Source: an uncultured Bacteroidales bacterium (GTDB lineage Bacteria > Bacteroidota > Bacteroidia > Bacteroidales > P3). From it: a DNA stretch of 18,871 nt. Where the stretch lies: NCBI GenBank assembly GCA_947174375.1, contig CAMWIS010000014.1, positions 1 to 18,871 of the forward strand, given 5' to 3'. The notes beneath the pieces were generated by a model. The model saw only the letters and a list, made by a program, of their open reading frames with translations, made no database searches and was not told where the DNA came from. Shown one piece after another: positions 1 to 7,263 of this stretch. Each line of letters opens with the position of its first letter. The stretch's first letter is position 1. Position numbers and translations under genes: made by a program.

Positions 1-1
1 G

Positions 2-52
2 ATTTGCCCGCTCTGCGGCGTAGGAAAAGACCAGTTCGAGGTGCAGGAGTAA
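2..52 (+). CDS. C-terminal end of a rubredoxin-domain protein (partial, 5' end outside window)
   Basis: Reading from base 2 gives ICPLCGVGKDQFEVQE and then a TAA stop at 50-52. The Cys-Pro-Leu-Cys-Gly knuckle followed by a short tail ending in Asp-Gln-Phe-Glu is the classic C-terminal half of a rubredoxin Fe(Cys)4 site. In rubredoxins, rubrerythrins and flavin-reductase/rubredoxin fusions this half sits at the very end of the chain. The first Cys pair lies upstream of the window, so I cannot tell which of these the protein is. The likely role is electron transfer or peroxide/oxygen detoxification, inferred from the domain only. The next gene has its own promoter, so the two need not be co-transcribed. 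Confidence 0.8.
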   Translation: MCPLCGVGKDQFEVQE

Positions 53-67
53 GGGTCGGATTTCCAC

Positions 68-75
68 TATCTTTG
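68..75 (+). promoter_or_regulatory. Bacteroidetes-type -7 promoter element (TAnnTTTG)
   Basis: TATCTTTG fits the TAnnTTTG -7 consensus of the Bacteroidetes primary sigma factor. No clear TTTG -33 element lies about 20 nt upstream, where the rubredoxin-type gene ends. The element stops only 9 nt before the ATG at 85, so the transcript would have almost no leader. Confidence 0.6.
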
Positions 76-84
76 CAGCCGGTT

Positions 85-1206
85 ATGCGGAACTGGAGCG
101 GTATCATAGGGTTATGGTTGGCGGCCTGCGGGCTGGCGGCGGCGCAGAACGCGGCGGACTTTGCGGCGGGCGGCACGGCGGCGCAAGACGCGGTGACGAA
201 CGGCCTATCGGAGGACGCGCTCCGGCTGCGGGCCGACTCGCTGCTGCAACTGATTTACCACGGCCCCGTGGAACGCAGCCGCCAGCACCACCGCGCGTTC
301 GGGCAGACGCTCGAAGCCTTGGTGCGCCGCCGCCCCGAGCCCGCCCCCTACCTTTGGGAGAACCTCGAAGGGCTGATGTATTTCAAGAGTACGGACGGAC
401 GGCTACAACTGCTCAACTGGAGCGTGCCGAACATCAACGGCACGTCGTCTTACGGCGGCCTGGTGTGGGTAAAGCAGCCCTCGGCGGACAGCGAACCCGC
501 AACGGCGGACAGCGCCGCCTACCGCTTTTATCCGTTGCAGGATTTCTCATCCTACCAACCCTACCCCGAAGCGCTGACGCTGACACCGGCACAGTGGTGG
601 GGCGCGTATTACTATCAGGCCGTGGAACACCGCCAGGGCGACACGCTGCAGCTGACGCTCATCGGCGTGAACCACAGTCAGAACCGCTACGCGCAGAAAG
701 TCATCGACGTGCTGCGACTGCTGCCGGACGGCACGGTGACCTTCGGCGCGCCGATTTTCAAACGGGAGGCCTTGCCGCAGAGCGTGCCGCCCGCCGCCAA
801 GGGGATGCCAACCAGCCGACCGCAGGAGGCCGCCTACCCCAACGCTTACATCGGCTATAAACCACAGGGGGCCGACGACAACGCCATCGGCGCGCCGACC
901 GCCCGCCAAACGCCGGCCATGCGCCGCATCGTATTCCGCTACAACCCGCGCACGGACCTCATCCTGCGCTACGACTACCAATCCTACCGCCGCTACCACG
1001 GCAAGAAGGCCAAAGAGACGCCCGCCTACATGATTGTATGCGACCGCCTGATGCACGACCCGCTCTCGCTCGACCAAACGGCCGCCCGCCTCGTGCCGGC
1101 CGGCGGCGTGTACGACGCCTTTGTCTTCCAAGCCCCCTACTGGTATCCGGTGGAGGACGTCATCGCACGCAACCCCGATGCCGAACGCGGCGCACGTCAC
1201 CGGTAG
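85..1206 (+). CDS. Conserved Bacteroidales secreted or lipid-anchored protein of unknown function
   Basis: This is a 373-aa protein that I cannot name. I chose the ATG at 85 because it directly precedes a hydrophobic export signal (about residues 6-20); the open frame extends further upstream from a TTG at 4, but without signal character. Leu-Ala-Ala-Cys at residues 12-15 could be a lipobox, giving a lipoprotein anchored at Cys15. Cleavage by signal peptidase I near Ala20-Gln21 is the alternative. The mature part contains an aromatic-rich stretch (WWGAYYYQAV), a segment ending in KVIDVLRLLPDGTVTFGAPIF, and later RRIVFRYNPRTDLILRYDY followed by MIVCDRLM. This layout resembles a family of uncharacterised exported proteins in Bacteroidales, recalled from memory rather than searched. 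It would act in the periplasm or at the outer membrane. It appears to be a single-gene unit. Confidence 0.75.
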   Translation: MRNWSGIIGLWLAACGLAAAQNAADFAAGGTAAQDAVTNGLSEDALRLRADSLLQLIYHGPVERSRQHHRAFGQTLEALVRRRPEPAPYLWENLEGLMYFKSTDGRLQLLNWSVPNINGTSSYGGLVWVKQPSADSEPATADSAAYRFYPLQDFSSYQPYPEALTLTPAQWWGAYYYQAVEHRQGDTLQLTLIGVNHSQNRYAQKVIDVLRLLPDGTVTFGAPIFKREALPQSVPPAAKGMPTSRPQEAAYPNAYIGYKPQGADDNAIGAPTARQTPAMRRIVFRYNPRTDLILRYDYQSYRRYHGKKAKETPAYMIVCDRLMHDPLSLDQTAARLVPAGGVYDAFVFQAPYWYPVEDVIARNPDAERGARHR

Positions 1207-1240
1207 GCCGCCTTTCCAAGCCCTACCTTCTGTCGTTTTG
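1202..1240 (+). terminator. Possible weak intrinsic terminator
   Basis: GGTAGGC (1202-1208) can pair with GCC-CTACC (1220-1227) if one C bulges, and a pyrimidine-rich run ending in TTTTG follows. The stem overlaps the TAG stop of the upstream gene. The U tract is interrupted, so this is a weak candidate. Confidence 0.35.
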
Positions 1241-1264
1241 TCTTAAAAATTCGCTTTTTGTCCT

Positions 1265-1272
1265 TATTTTTG
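1265..1272 (+). promoter_or_regulatory. Bacteroidetes-type -7 promoter element upstream of clpB
   Basis: TATTTTTG matches TAnnTTTG in the AT-rich gap before clpB. T-rich TTTTG and TTTTTG motifs lie at 1236-1240 and 1255-1260, but neither has the usual spacing of about 20 nt for a -33 element. Transcription from here would give clpB a leader of roughly 130 nt. No CIRCE-like inverted repeat is visible. Confidence 0.6.
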
Positions 1273-1341
1273 CGACAATTAGTCATATCTTACACCCTTT
1301 TCGGGCCGTTCCGCCCCTTGGCGTTGTTTTTGTCCTAACGG

Positions 1342-1363
1342 GCCGCGGACGGTGTCCCGCGGC
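1342..1363 (+). other. GC-rich hairpin in the clpB leader
   Basis: GCCGCGG (1342-1348) and CCGCGGC (1357-1363) are perfect 7-nt inverted repeats around an 8-nt loop, where two more pairs are possible. The hairpin sits about 45 nt before the clpB ATG and is not followed by a U run. It could affect translation or mRNA stability, or be incidental in GC-rich sequence. Confidence 0.4.
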
Positions 1364-1408
1364 ACGCCCGCCGGGTCACCCGAAACCAAAACGAAAAAAC
1401 ACCAGACT

Positions 1409-4012
1409 ATGAATCCGAACCAACTGACCATCAAAGTACAGGAGGCGCTGCAAACGGCCATCCAAACGGCGGCCTCCCATCAGAGCCAGGCCGTGACCGA
1501 CCTGCACTTGCTGCACGGTATGTTCCAGGCGGACGACCATATCTTGCCGTTTCTGCTCAAAAAGGCGGAAGCGAATCCGGCTTATATCCAACAGAAACTG
1601 AACGAGGAAATCGGCCGGCTGCCGAGTTCGACGGGCACCCAGCCCTACCTGAACGCCGACGCGGAACAGGTGTTCAACAAGGCGCAAGACCTGCTCAAAT
1701 CGTTCGGCGACGAATACATCACGCTGGAACTGCTGCTCATCGCCATGCTCAACACCGACACGCCCGCCGGACGCTTGCTCAAGGCGCAGGGCTTGGACGC
1801 CAAAACGGCGGCCGAAGCCGTCAAGGAACTGCGCAAGGGCCAGACGGCCAAGGACGCCAACGCCGAAGACACGTACCAGGCTTTGGGCAAATACGCCAAG
1901 AACCTGAACGACCTGGCGCGCGCCGGCAAATTAGACCCGGTCATCGGCCGCGACGACGAAATCCGCCGCGTGCTGCAAATCCTGAGCCGCCGCACGAAGA
2001 ACAACCCGATTCTGATTGGCGAGCCGGGCGTGGGCAAGACGGCCATCGCCGAAGGCTTGGCGCACCGTATCGTGAGCGGCGACATCCCCGACGACCTGAA
2101 AACCAAGCAGCTGTTCTCGCTCGACATGGGGGCGCTTGTGGCCGGCGCGAAATACAAGGGCGAATTTGAAGAGCGGCTGAAAAGCGTCGTCAAGGAAGTC
2201 ATCCAGTCGGACGGCGAAGTCATCCTGTTTATCGACGAAATCCATACGCTTGTGGGAGCGGGCGGCGGCGAGGGCGCGATGGACGCGGCCAACATCCTTA
2301 AACCGGCGCTGGCCCGCGGCGAACTGCGTGCCATCGGCGCCACGACGCTGAAAGAATACCAAAAGTATTTTGAAAAGGACAAGGCCTTGGAACGCCGTTT
2401 CCAAATCGTGATGGTGGACGAGCCGTCGGTGGAGGACAGCATCTCCATTCTGCGGGGGCTGAAAGAACGCTACGAGACCCACCACCACATCCGCATCAAG
2501 GACGAAGCCATCATTGCGGCCGTGGAACTCTCGCACCGCTATATATCCGACCGCTTCCTGCCCGACAAGGCCATCGACCTGATGGACGAGGCGGCCGCCA
2601 AACTGCGGTTGGAGATGAACTCGATGCCGGAGAAAATCGACGAGTTGGAGCGTAAAATCCGCCAGTTGGAAATAGAACGCGAAGCCATCAAACGCGAGGA
2701 CGACCAGACCAAGCTGACGGAATTGGGTGCGGAAATCGCCAACCTGTCGGCCGAACGCGACAGCATGACGGCGCAATGGCGCAGCGAGAAGGAATTGGCC
2801 GACCAAGTGCAGGCGCGGATGAACGATATCGAACGGTTCAAGTTCGAAGCCCAGCAGGCCGAACGCGCCGGCAATTACGAGAAGGTGGCCGAACTGCGCT
2901 ACGGCCGCATCAAGGAAGCGGAAAAGGCCGTGGAGGAAGGCCGCGCCAAACTGCACGCGCTGCAAAAGGACGGCGCGATGATTAAGGAGGAAATCGGCAG
3001 CGAGGAAATCGCGGACGTGGTATCGCGCTGGACGGGCATCCCGCTGAGCCGTATGTTGCAGAGCGAACGCGAGAAACTGCTTCATATAGAGGAAGAGCTG
3101 CACAAACGCGTGGTGGGTCAGGACGAGGCCATCGCGGCCATCTCGGACGCCATCCGCCGGAGCCGCGCCGGCCTGGGCGACGAGAAACGTCCCGTGGGTT
3201 CGTTCATCTTTATGGGGACGACCGGCGTGGGCAAGACCGAGTTGGCGAACGCCTTGGCCGAATACCTGTTCAACGACGAGAATGCGATGATCCGCATCGA
3301 CATGAGCGAATACCAGGAGAAACACACGGTATCGCGGCTCGTGGGCGCGCCTCCGGGCTATGTGGGCTACGACGAGAGCGGCCAGCTGACCGAAGCGGTG
3401 CGCCGCAAGCCCTACGCCGTCATCCTGCTTGACGAAATCGAAAAGGCGCATCCCGACGTGTTCAACATCCTGCTGCAGGTACTGGACAACGGACGGCTGA
3501 CCGACAACAAGGGGCGCACGGCCGACTTCAAGAACACGATTATCATCATGACGTCCAACCTCGGCGCGGAGTATATCCAACAGGCGTTCGACCGCATGGC
3601 GCCGGGCAAGGAAGACGAGGCCTACGACGAAAGCCGCCGGCAGGTACTGGAAGCCCTGCGGCAGCGGATGCGGCCCGAATTCCTGAACCGGATTGACGAA
3701 ATCATCGTGTTCAAGCCGCTGAACCGCGACGAAATCCTGCAAATCGTACAGTTGCAGTTGCGGCAGCTGGAAGCGATACTCGCCCGCAACGGCTATACGG
3801 CCGCCATCAGCCAAGCCGTCTATAAGGACATCGCGCAACAGGCTTACGACCCGCAGTACGGCGCGCGCCCGCTGAAACGCTACATCCAGCGGCACATCAC
3901 GAACGAGCTGTCGAAGAGCCTGCTGGCCAACGACTTCAACAAGGAGAAGCCGATCAACATCGATGTCTTTGAGGGCAAGTACGTGTTCTATCAGTCCGAA
4001 AACCAAGCCTAA
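1409..4012 (+). CDS. clpB: ATP-dependent chaperone ClpB (Hsp100 disaggregase)
   Basis: ClpB is a cytosolic hexameric AAA+ machine that works with DnaK to pull proteins out of heat-induced aggregates. The product is 867 aa, normal for the family. Visible parts in order: an N-terminal Clp_N region (about 1-145); AAA+ domain 1 with Walker A GEPGVGKT (204-211) and Walker B VILFIDE (271-277); a charged coiled-coil middle domain (about 410-525) rich in Glu, Arg and Lys; and AAA+ domain 2 with Walker A GTTGVGKT (603-610) and Walker B VILLDE (671-676), followed by the C-terminal D2-small domain. The middle domain distinguishes it from ClpA and ClpC. The frame opens at 1352, but the ATG at 1409 gives the standard N-terminus (MNPNQLTIKVQEAL). 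It is followed by a strong terminator and appears monocistronic. Confidence 0.97.
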   Translation: MNPNQLTIKVQEALQTAIQTAASHQSQAVTDLHLLHGMFQADDHILPFLLKKAEANPAYIQQKLNEEIGRLPSSTGTQPYLNADAEQVFNKAQDLLKSFGDEYITLELLLIAMLNTDTPAGRLLKAQGLDAKTAAEAVKELRKGQTAKDANAEDTYQALGKYAKNLNDLARAGKLDPVIGRDDEIRRVLQILSRRTKNNPILIGEPGVGKTAIAEGLAHRIVSGDIPDDLKTKQLFSLDMGALVAGAKYKGEFEERLKSVVKEVIQSDGEVILFIDEIHTLVGAGGGEGAMDAANILKPALARGELRAIGATTLKEYQKYFEKDKALERRFQIVMVDEPSVEDSISILRGLKERYETHHHIRIKDEAIIAAVELSHRYISDRFLPDKAIDLMDEAAAKLRLEMNSMPEKIDELERKIRQLEIEREAIKREDDQTKLTELGAEIANLSAERDSMTAQWRSEKELADQVQARMNDIERFKFEAQQAERAGNYEKVAELRYGRIKEAEKAVEEGRAKLHALQKDGAMIKEEIGSEEIADVVSRWTGIPLSRMLQSEREKLLHIEEELHKRVVGQDEAIAAISDAIRRSRAGLGDEKRPVGSFIFMGTTGVGKTELANALAEYLFNDENAMIRIDMSEYQEKHTVSRLVGAPPGYVGYDESGQLTEAVRRKPYAVILLDEIEKAHPDVFNILLQVLDNGRLTDNKGRTADFKNTIIIMTSNLGAEYIQQAFDRMAPGKEDEAYDESRRQVLEALRQRMRPEFLNRIDEIIVFKPLNRDEILQIVQLQLRQLEAILARNGYTAAISQAVYKDIAQQAYDPQYGARPLKRYIQRHITNELSKSLLANDFNKEKPINIDVFEGKYVFYQSENQA

Positions 4013-4048
4013 GGCGGCGGGCGCGCAAGGGCGCGGCCTCACGGCGCG

Positions 4049-4083
4049 AACGGATCCGTCCTGCGGGGCGGGTCCGTTTTTTT
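4049..4083 (+). terminator. Strong intrinsic terminator of clpB
   Basis: A 13-bp stem pairs 4049-4061 with 4066-4078 around the tetraloop TGCG, including two G-U pairs. Seven T residues run from 4077 to 4083. It sits 36 nt after the clpB stop and just before the promoter of the next gene. Confidence 0.9.
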
Positions 4084-4096
4084 ATGTGAATTTTAG

Positions 4097-4104
4097 TAAA
4101 TTTG
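4097..4104 (+). promoter_or_regulatory. Bacteroidetes-type -7 promoter element upstream of the ABC exporter
   Basis: TAAATTTG matches TAnnTTTG and lies 13 nt after the T run of the clpB terminator. The position expected for a -33 element overlaps the terminator stem and T run, and no clean TTTG is seen there. It ends 23 nt before the proposed TTG start at 4128, which supports that start. Confidence 0.65.
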
Positions 4105-4127
4105 CATCCGGACTAAGACTTGCGACG

Positions 4128-5954
4128 TTGGTTTACCGTTTTTTCTCGAATCTGAAGCATTACTGGGGCTATTGGTTGCTCAATATGCTGAGCAACGTGG
4201 GCTTCGTCTGCTTTTCGCTGTTCTCGCTGAGTATGCTGGCTCCCTTTCTGTCGGTATTGTTCGGCCTGACCGAAGACGTGCAGACGTTGCCGGAGCGCCT
4301 CAGTTTCGACACCGACACGCTGCTGCAATACGCTTACTATTATATCGGCCGCATCCGCGACAGCCAAGGTGCCTTCCCCGCCCTGCTCTACGTGGCCGGC
4401 GCCTTCCTCGCCTTTACGGTGTTGGCCAACCTGTTCCGCTACCTCGGTATGTTCTTCTTGGGGCCCATCCGCAGCGGGCTGCTCCGCGACCTGCGCAACG
4501 ACCTCTACAGCCGCATCGTCCATCTGCCGCTCGCCGCCTTTTCGCAACAGCACAAGGGCGACCTCATCGCACGCATGACGGCCGACATCAACGCCGTGGA
4601 ATGGGCCATCATGACCTCCATTCAGAGTTTCTTCAAAGACCCGCTGAACGTCTTGCTGTTCCTCATCGCCCTGTTCTCCATCAGCGCACCGCTCACGCTG
4701 CTCATCATCTGCCTCATGCCGCCCTTCATCTGGCTGGCGGCCTTTATCGGCAAACGGCTCAAGACCGATTCGGGCAAGGGACAGGCCATGATGGGCGAAC
4801 TGCTGAACCTGACCGAAGAAGCCATCAGCGGCGTGCGCGTCGTCAAATCGTTCAACCTGATCGCATACACCGCGACGGTCTTTAAGGAAAAGAACCAACG
4901 GTACGCCCGTCTGCTCAACCGCGTACACCGCCGCCGCGACCTGTCCGAGCCCCTGACGGAAATCCTGCTGATCGCCGTCTCCATCGTCGTGCTGTGGTTC
5001 GGCGGTCGCCAAGTGTTGCAGGGCGCGTTCTCGCCCGACAAGATGTTTCTGTTCATCATCCTGTTCATCAAACTGATTTCGCCGGCCAAGGCCACGGTTT
5101 CGGCCTACTATAATTTGCAGAACGGCCGCGCGGCCTTAGAACGGATTTACGAAATCATCGACATCCCGGAACAGGTGCGCGAGAAGCCCGACGCCCGCGC
5201 CAAGGCCGACTTCGAACACGACATCCGCTACGAGAACGTTTCGTTCCGCTATCCGGACGCCGAACCGGGACAGAACGGCGACGTACTCGACCAAGTGGAT
5301 CTGCGCTTGGAAAAGGGCAAGACCTATGCGTTTGTGGGGGCTTCCGGCTCGGGCAAGACGACGACGGCCGACCTGCTCTCCCGCTTTTACGACGTGACGG
5401 GAGGCCGCATCCTGCTGGACGGCATCGACCTGCGCGACCTCAAACTGAAAGACCTGCGCCAACTGGTGGGCACGGTCAACCAGTTCCCGTTCGTTTGGAA
5501 CGATACGGTGGAGAACAACATCCGCTTCGGCGGCGACTACAGCGCGGAAGAAGTCGTGGCGGCGGCGAAGAAGGCGAACGCCCACGCGTTCATCAGCGCG
5601 ATGCCGGAGGGCTATCAGAGTCTGGTGGGCGACCGCGGCTGCAACCTGTCGGGCGGCCAGCGCCAACGCGTCGTCATCGCGCGGGCCATCCTCAAAAACG
5701 CGCCGATTTTAGTGCTCGACGAAGCCACGTCGGCGCTCGACACCGAATCGGAAAAGGCCGTGCAACAGGCCTTGGGCGAACTCATGCAGGGGCGCACGTC
5801 CATCGTCATCGCCCACCGCCTTTCCACGATCCGCCACGCCGACCGTATTTTCGTATTCGACAACGGCCATATCACCGAAACCGGCACGCACGCGGAGCTT
5901 ATGCGGCTCGACGGCGCCTATGCCCGTTTGGTGCGCCTGCAAAACCTAACCTAA
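4128..5954 (+). CDS. ABC exporter, fused membrane and ATPase domains (MsbA-like)
   Basis: This is a half-size ABC exporter (608 aa) of the lipid/multidrug type that works as a homodimer in the inner membrane. The N-terminal half (about 1-330) holds six predicted membrane helices. The ATPase domain has Walker A GASGSGKT (404-411), signature LSGGQRQR (507-514) and Walker B ILVLDEAT (527-534), followed by the H-loop IAHRLSTI. The open frame reaches back to 3963 inside clpB, but the promoter at 4097-4104 and the terminator before it rule that out. The TTG at 4128 gives MVYRFFSNLKHYWGYWLL, as expected before helix 1. The first in-frame ATG, at 4185, would remove this coupling region. Lipid or lipid-A-precursor flipping is the likely role, but the substrate cannot be read from the sequence. 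The amidohydrolase gene starts 10 nt downstream, so the two probably form one operon. Confidence 0.9.
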   Translation: MVYRFFSNLKHYWGYWLLNMLSNVGFVCFSLFSLSMLAPFLSVLFGLTEDVQTLPERLSFDTDTLLQYAYYYIGRIRDSQGAFPALLYVAGAFLAFTVLANLFRYLGMFFLGPIRSGLLRDLRNDLYSRIVHLPLAAFSQQHKGDLIARMTADINAVEWAIMTSIQSFFKDPLNVLLFLIALFSISAPLTLLIICLMPPFIWLAAFIGKRLKTDSGKGQAMMGELLNLTEEAISGVRVVKSFNLIAYTATVFKEKNQRYARLLNRVHRRRDLSEPLTEILLIAVSIVVLWFGGRQVLQGAFSPDKMFLFIILFIKLISPAKATVSAYYNLQNGRAALERIYEIIDIPEQVREKPDARAKADFEHDIRYENVSFRYPDAEPGQNGDVLDQVDLRLEKGKTYAFVGASGSGKTTTADLLSRFYDVTGGRILLDGIDLRDLKLKDLRQLVGTVNQFPFVWNDTVENNIRFGGDYSAEEVVAAAKKANAHAFISAMPEGYQSLVGDRGCNLSGGQRQRVVIARAILKNAPILVLDEATSALDTESEKAVQQALGELMQGRTSIVIAHRLSTIRHADRIFVFDNGHITETGTHAELMRLDGAYARLVRLQNLT

Positions 5955-5964
5955 ATTCTTTTCC

Positions 5965-7170
5965 ATGGCTTTCGATGATTCCCTGCTGACCCTGCTGACC
6001 CTGCTGATGGAGCGGGCCCGACAATACCACGACGACACCGTGGCGATGCGGCGGCATCTGCACCGCCATCCCGAACTCTCGACCGAGGAAGTCGAAACGG
6101 GACGCTATATCGCGCAACAGCTCAAACAATGGGGTATCCCCTACCAAGACGGGCTGGCCGACACGGGGCTATGCGCCACGATTACGGGTGCGGAACCCGA
6201 CAGCCGTTGCGTGGCCTTGCGCGCCGACATGGACGCGCTGCCGATTACGGAACAGACCGGGCTGCCGTTCGCGTCCGAGCGCGCCGGCGTCATGCACGCC
6301 TGCGGCCACGACGCCCACATGGCCTGTCTGCTGGGCGCCGCCCGCCTCCTGCAAGAGACGCGGACGCTTTGGAAGGGCACCGTCAAACTGATTTTCCAAC
6401 CCTCGGAAGAGGATTTCCGCTCCGGCGCGCCCCAAATGATTGCGGGCGGCGTGCTGGAAAACCCCAAGCCGCAACACATTTACGCCATGCACGTGTTGCC
6501 CGACCTGCCCGCCGGCAAAGTGGGCATGAAGGCGGGGCAATACATGGCTTCGACCGACGAACTCTACCTGACCGTCAAGGGCAAGGGCGGGCACGCCGCC
6601 ACGCCCGAACTGAACGTGGATACCGTGATTGTGGCGGCCAACATCCTGACCGCGCTGCAACAGGTCGTGAGCCGTCAGGCGCCGCCCTACATCCCCACCG
6701 TGCTGTCGTTCGGCCGCATCATCGGCGAGGGCCGCACGAACATCATCCCGTCGGAGGTGCATATAGAGGGCACCATCCGCACGTTCAACGAGGACTGGCG
6801 CAAACAGGCGCACGCGAACATCACGCGCTGTGCCGTCGAAACGGCCAAGGCCATGGGCGGCGACTGCGACGTGACCGTGGATCACGGCTATCCGTTCGTA
6901 CTCAACGACGCCGAAGCGACCCAGCGGGTGCGCGAACTGGCCTGCCGGCTGTTTTCACCCGCCAACGTGGAGGAACTGCCGTTGCGCATGACGGCCGAAG
7001 ACTTCGCCTATTACTCGCACCTGATACCGGCCTGCCTGTTCCGGCTCGGCACGGCCAACCCCGCCCAAAAGGGCACGCAGTCCAACCTGCATACGCCCGA
7101 ATTTACGGTGGATGAATCGGCCCTGCTGACGGGCGTCCTGCTCATGACCGCCTTGGGCATCGCGGGCTAA
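5965..7170 (+). CDS. M20 family metallo-amidohydrolase (M20D, N-acyl amino acid / hippurate hydrolase type)
   Basis: This 401-aa protein belongs to the peptidase M20D group of cytosolic zinc- or manganese-dependent enzymes that hydrolyse N-acyl amino acids, hippurate, indole-acetyl conjugates or N-acetyl-diaminopimelate. Metal-site residues are visible: H111-A-C113-G-H115-D116 in the HACGHDAH motif, the E148-E149 pair in QPSEED, H176 in the YAMH motif, and H376 in NLHTPEF near the C-terminus. A dimerisation (lid) domain lies between about 190 and 300. The start at 5965 gives a Leu-rich extension encoded by 9-nt repeats. A second ATG at 6007 (residue 15) would give MERARQYHDDTVAMRRHLH, closer to many family members, so the start is uncertain. 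It lies 10 nt after the exporter gene. The substrate is not predictable from sequence. Confidence 0.9.
   Translation: MAFDDSLLTLLTLLMERARQYHDDTVAMRRHLHRHPELSTEEVETGRYIAQQLKQWGIPYQDGLADTGLCATITGAEPDSRCVALRADMDALPITEQTGLPFASERAGVMHACGHDAHMACLLGAARLLQETRTLWKGTVKLIFQPSEEDFRSGAPQMIAGGVLENPKPQHIYAMHVLPDLPAGKVGMKAGQYMASTDELYLTVKGKGGHAATPELNVDTVIVAANILTALQQVVSRQAPPYIPTVLSFGRIIGEGRTNIIPSEVHIEGTIRTFNEDWRKQAHANITRCAVETAKAMGGDCDVTVDHGYPFVLNDAEATQRVRELACRLFSPANVEELPLRMTAEDFAYYSHLIPACLFRLGTANPAQKGTQSNLHTPEFTVDESALLTGVLLMTALGIAG
5983..6009 (+). repeat. Tandem 9-nt repeat at the start of the amidohydrolase gene
   Basis: CTGCTGACC occurs twice in tandem (5983-5991, 5992-6000) and is followed by the variant CTGCTGATG (6001-6009), encoding LLTLLTLLM in frame. 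Gain or loss of a unit would add or remove three residues without shifting the frame. Confidence 0.85.
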
Positions 7171-7173
7171 GCG

Positions 7174-7189
7174 GCCGCCCCACGGCGGC
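7174..7189. other. Short perfect hairpin between convergent genes
   Basis: GCCGCC (7174-7179) and GGCGGC (7184-7189) pair perfectly around the loop CCAC, 3 nt after the stop of the amidohydrolase gene. On the plus strand the flank is A-rich, not T-rich, so it is not a textbook terminator. It may still help end plus-strand transcription together with the hairpin at 7206-7235. Confidence 0.5.
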
Positions 7190-7198
7190 AAAAGGCAT

Positions 7199-7235
7199 AA
7201 AAAAACGGCAGGGCCTCCGTATGGAAGCCCCGCCG
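7199..7235 (-). terminator. Intrinsic terminator of the minus-strand DUF308-PepSY operon
   Basis: On the minus strand, CGGCGGGGCTTCC pairs with GGAGGCCCTGCCG around the loop ATAC with two mismatches (stem 7206-7235). Seven T residues follow immediately (A run at 7199-7205 on the plus strand). It begins 28 nt after the stop of the PepSY-like gene. Confidence 0.85.
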
Positions 7236-7263
7236 CGCTGTTTCCGGCCAAGCCGGGATTCGG

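Noticed and set aside
1273..1408. CIRCE (HrcA operator) in front of clpB
   Set aside because: No TTAGCACTC-N9-GAGTGCTAA-like inverted repeat is present; the only inverted repeat has an unrelated sequence.
1931..4042. 703-codon open frame on the minus strand across clpB
   Set aside because: It is the antisense of a clear clpB gene. Its product has low-complexity composition typical of shadow frames in GC-rich DNA, with no recognisable domain.
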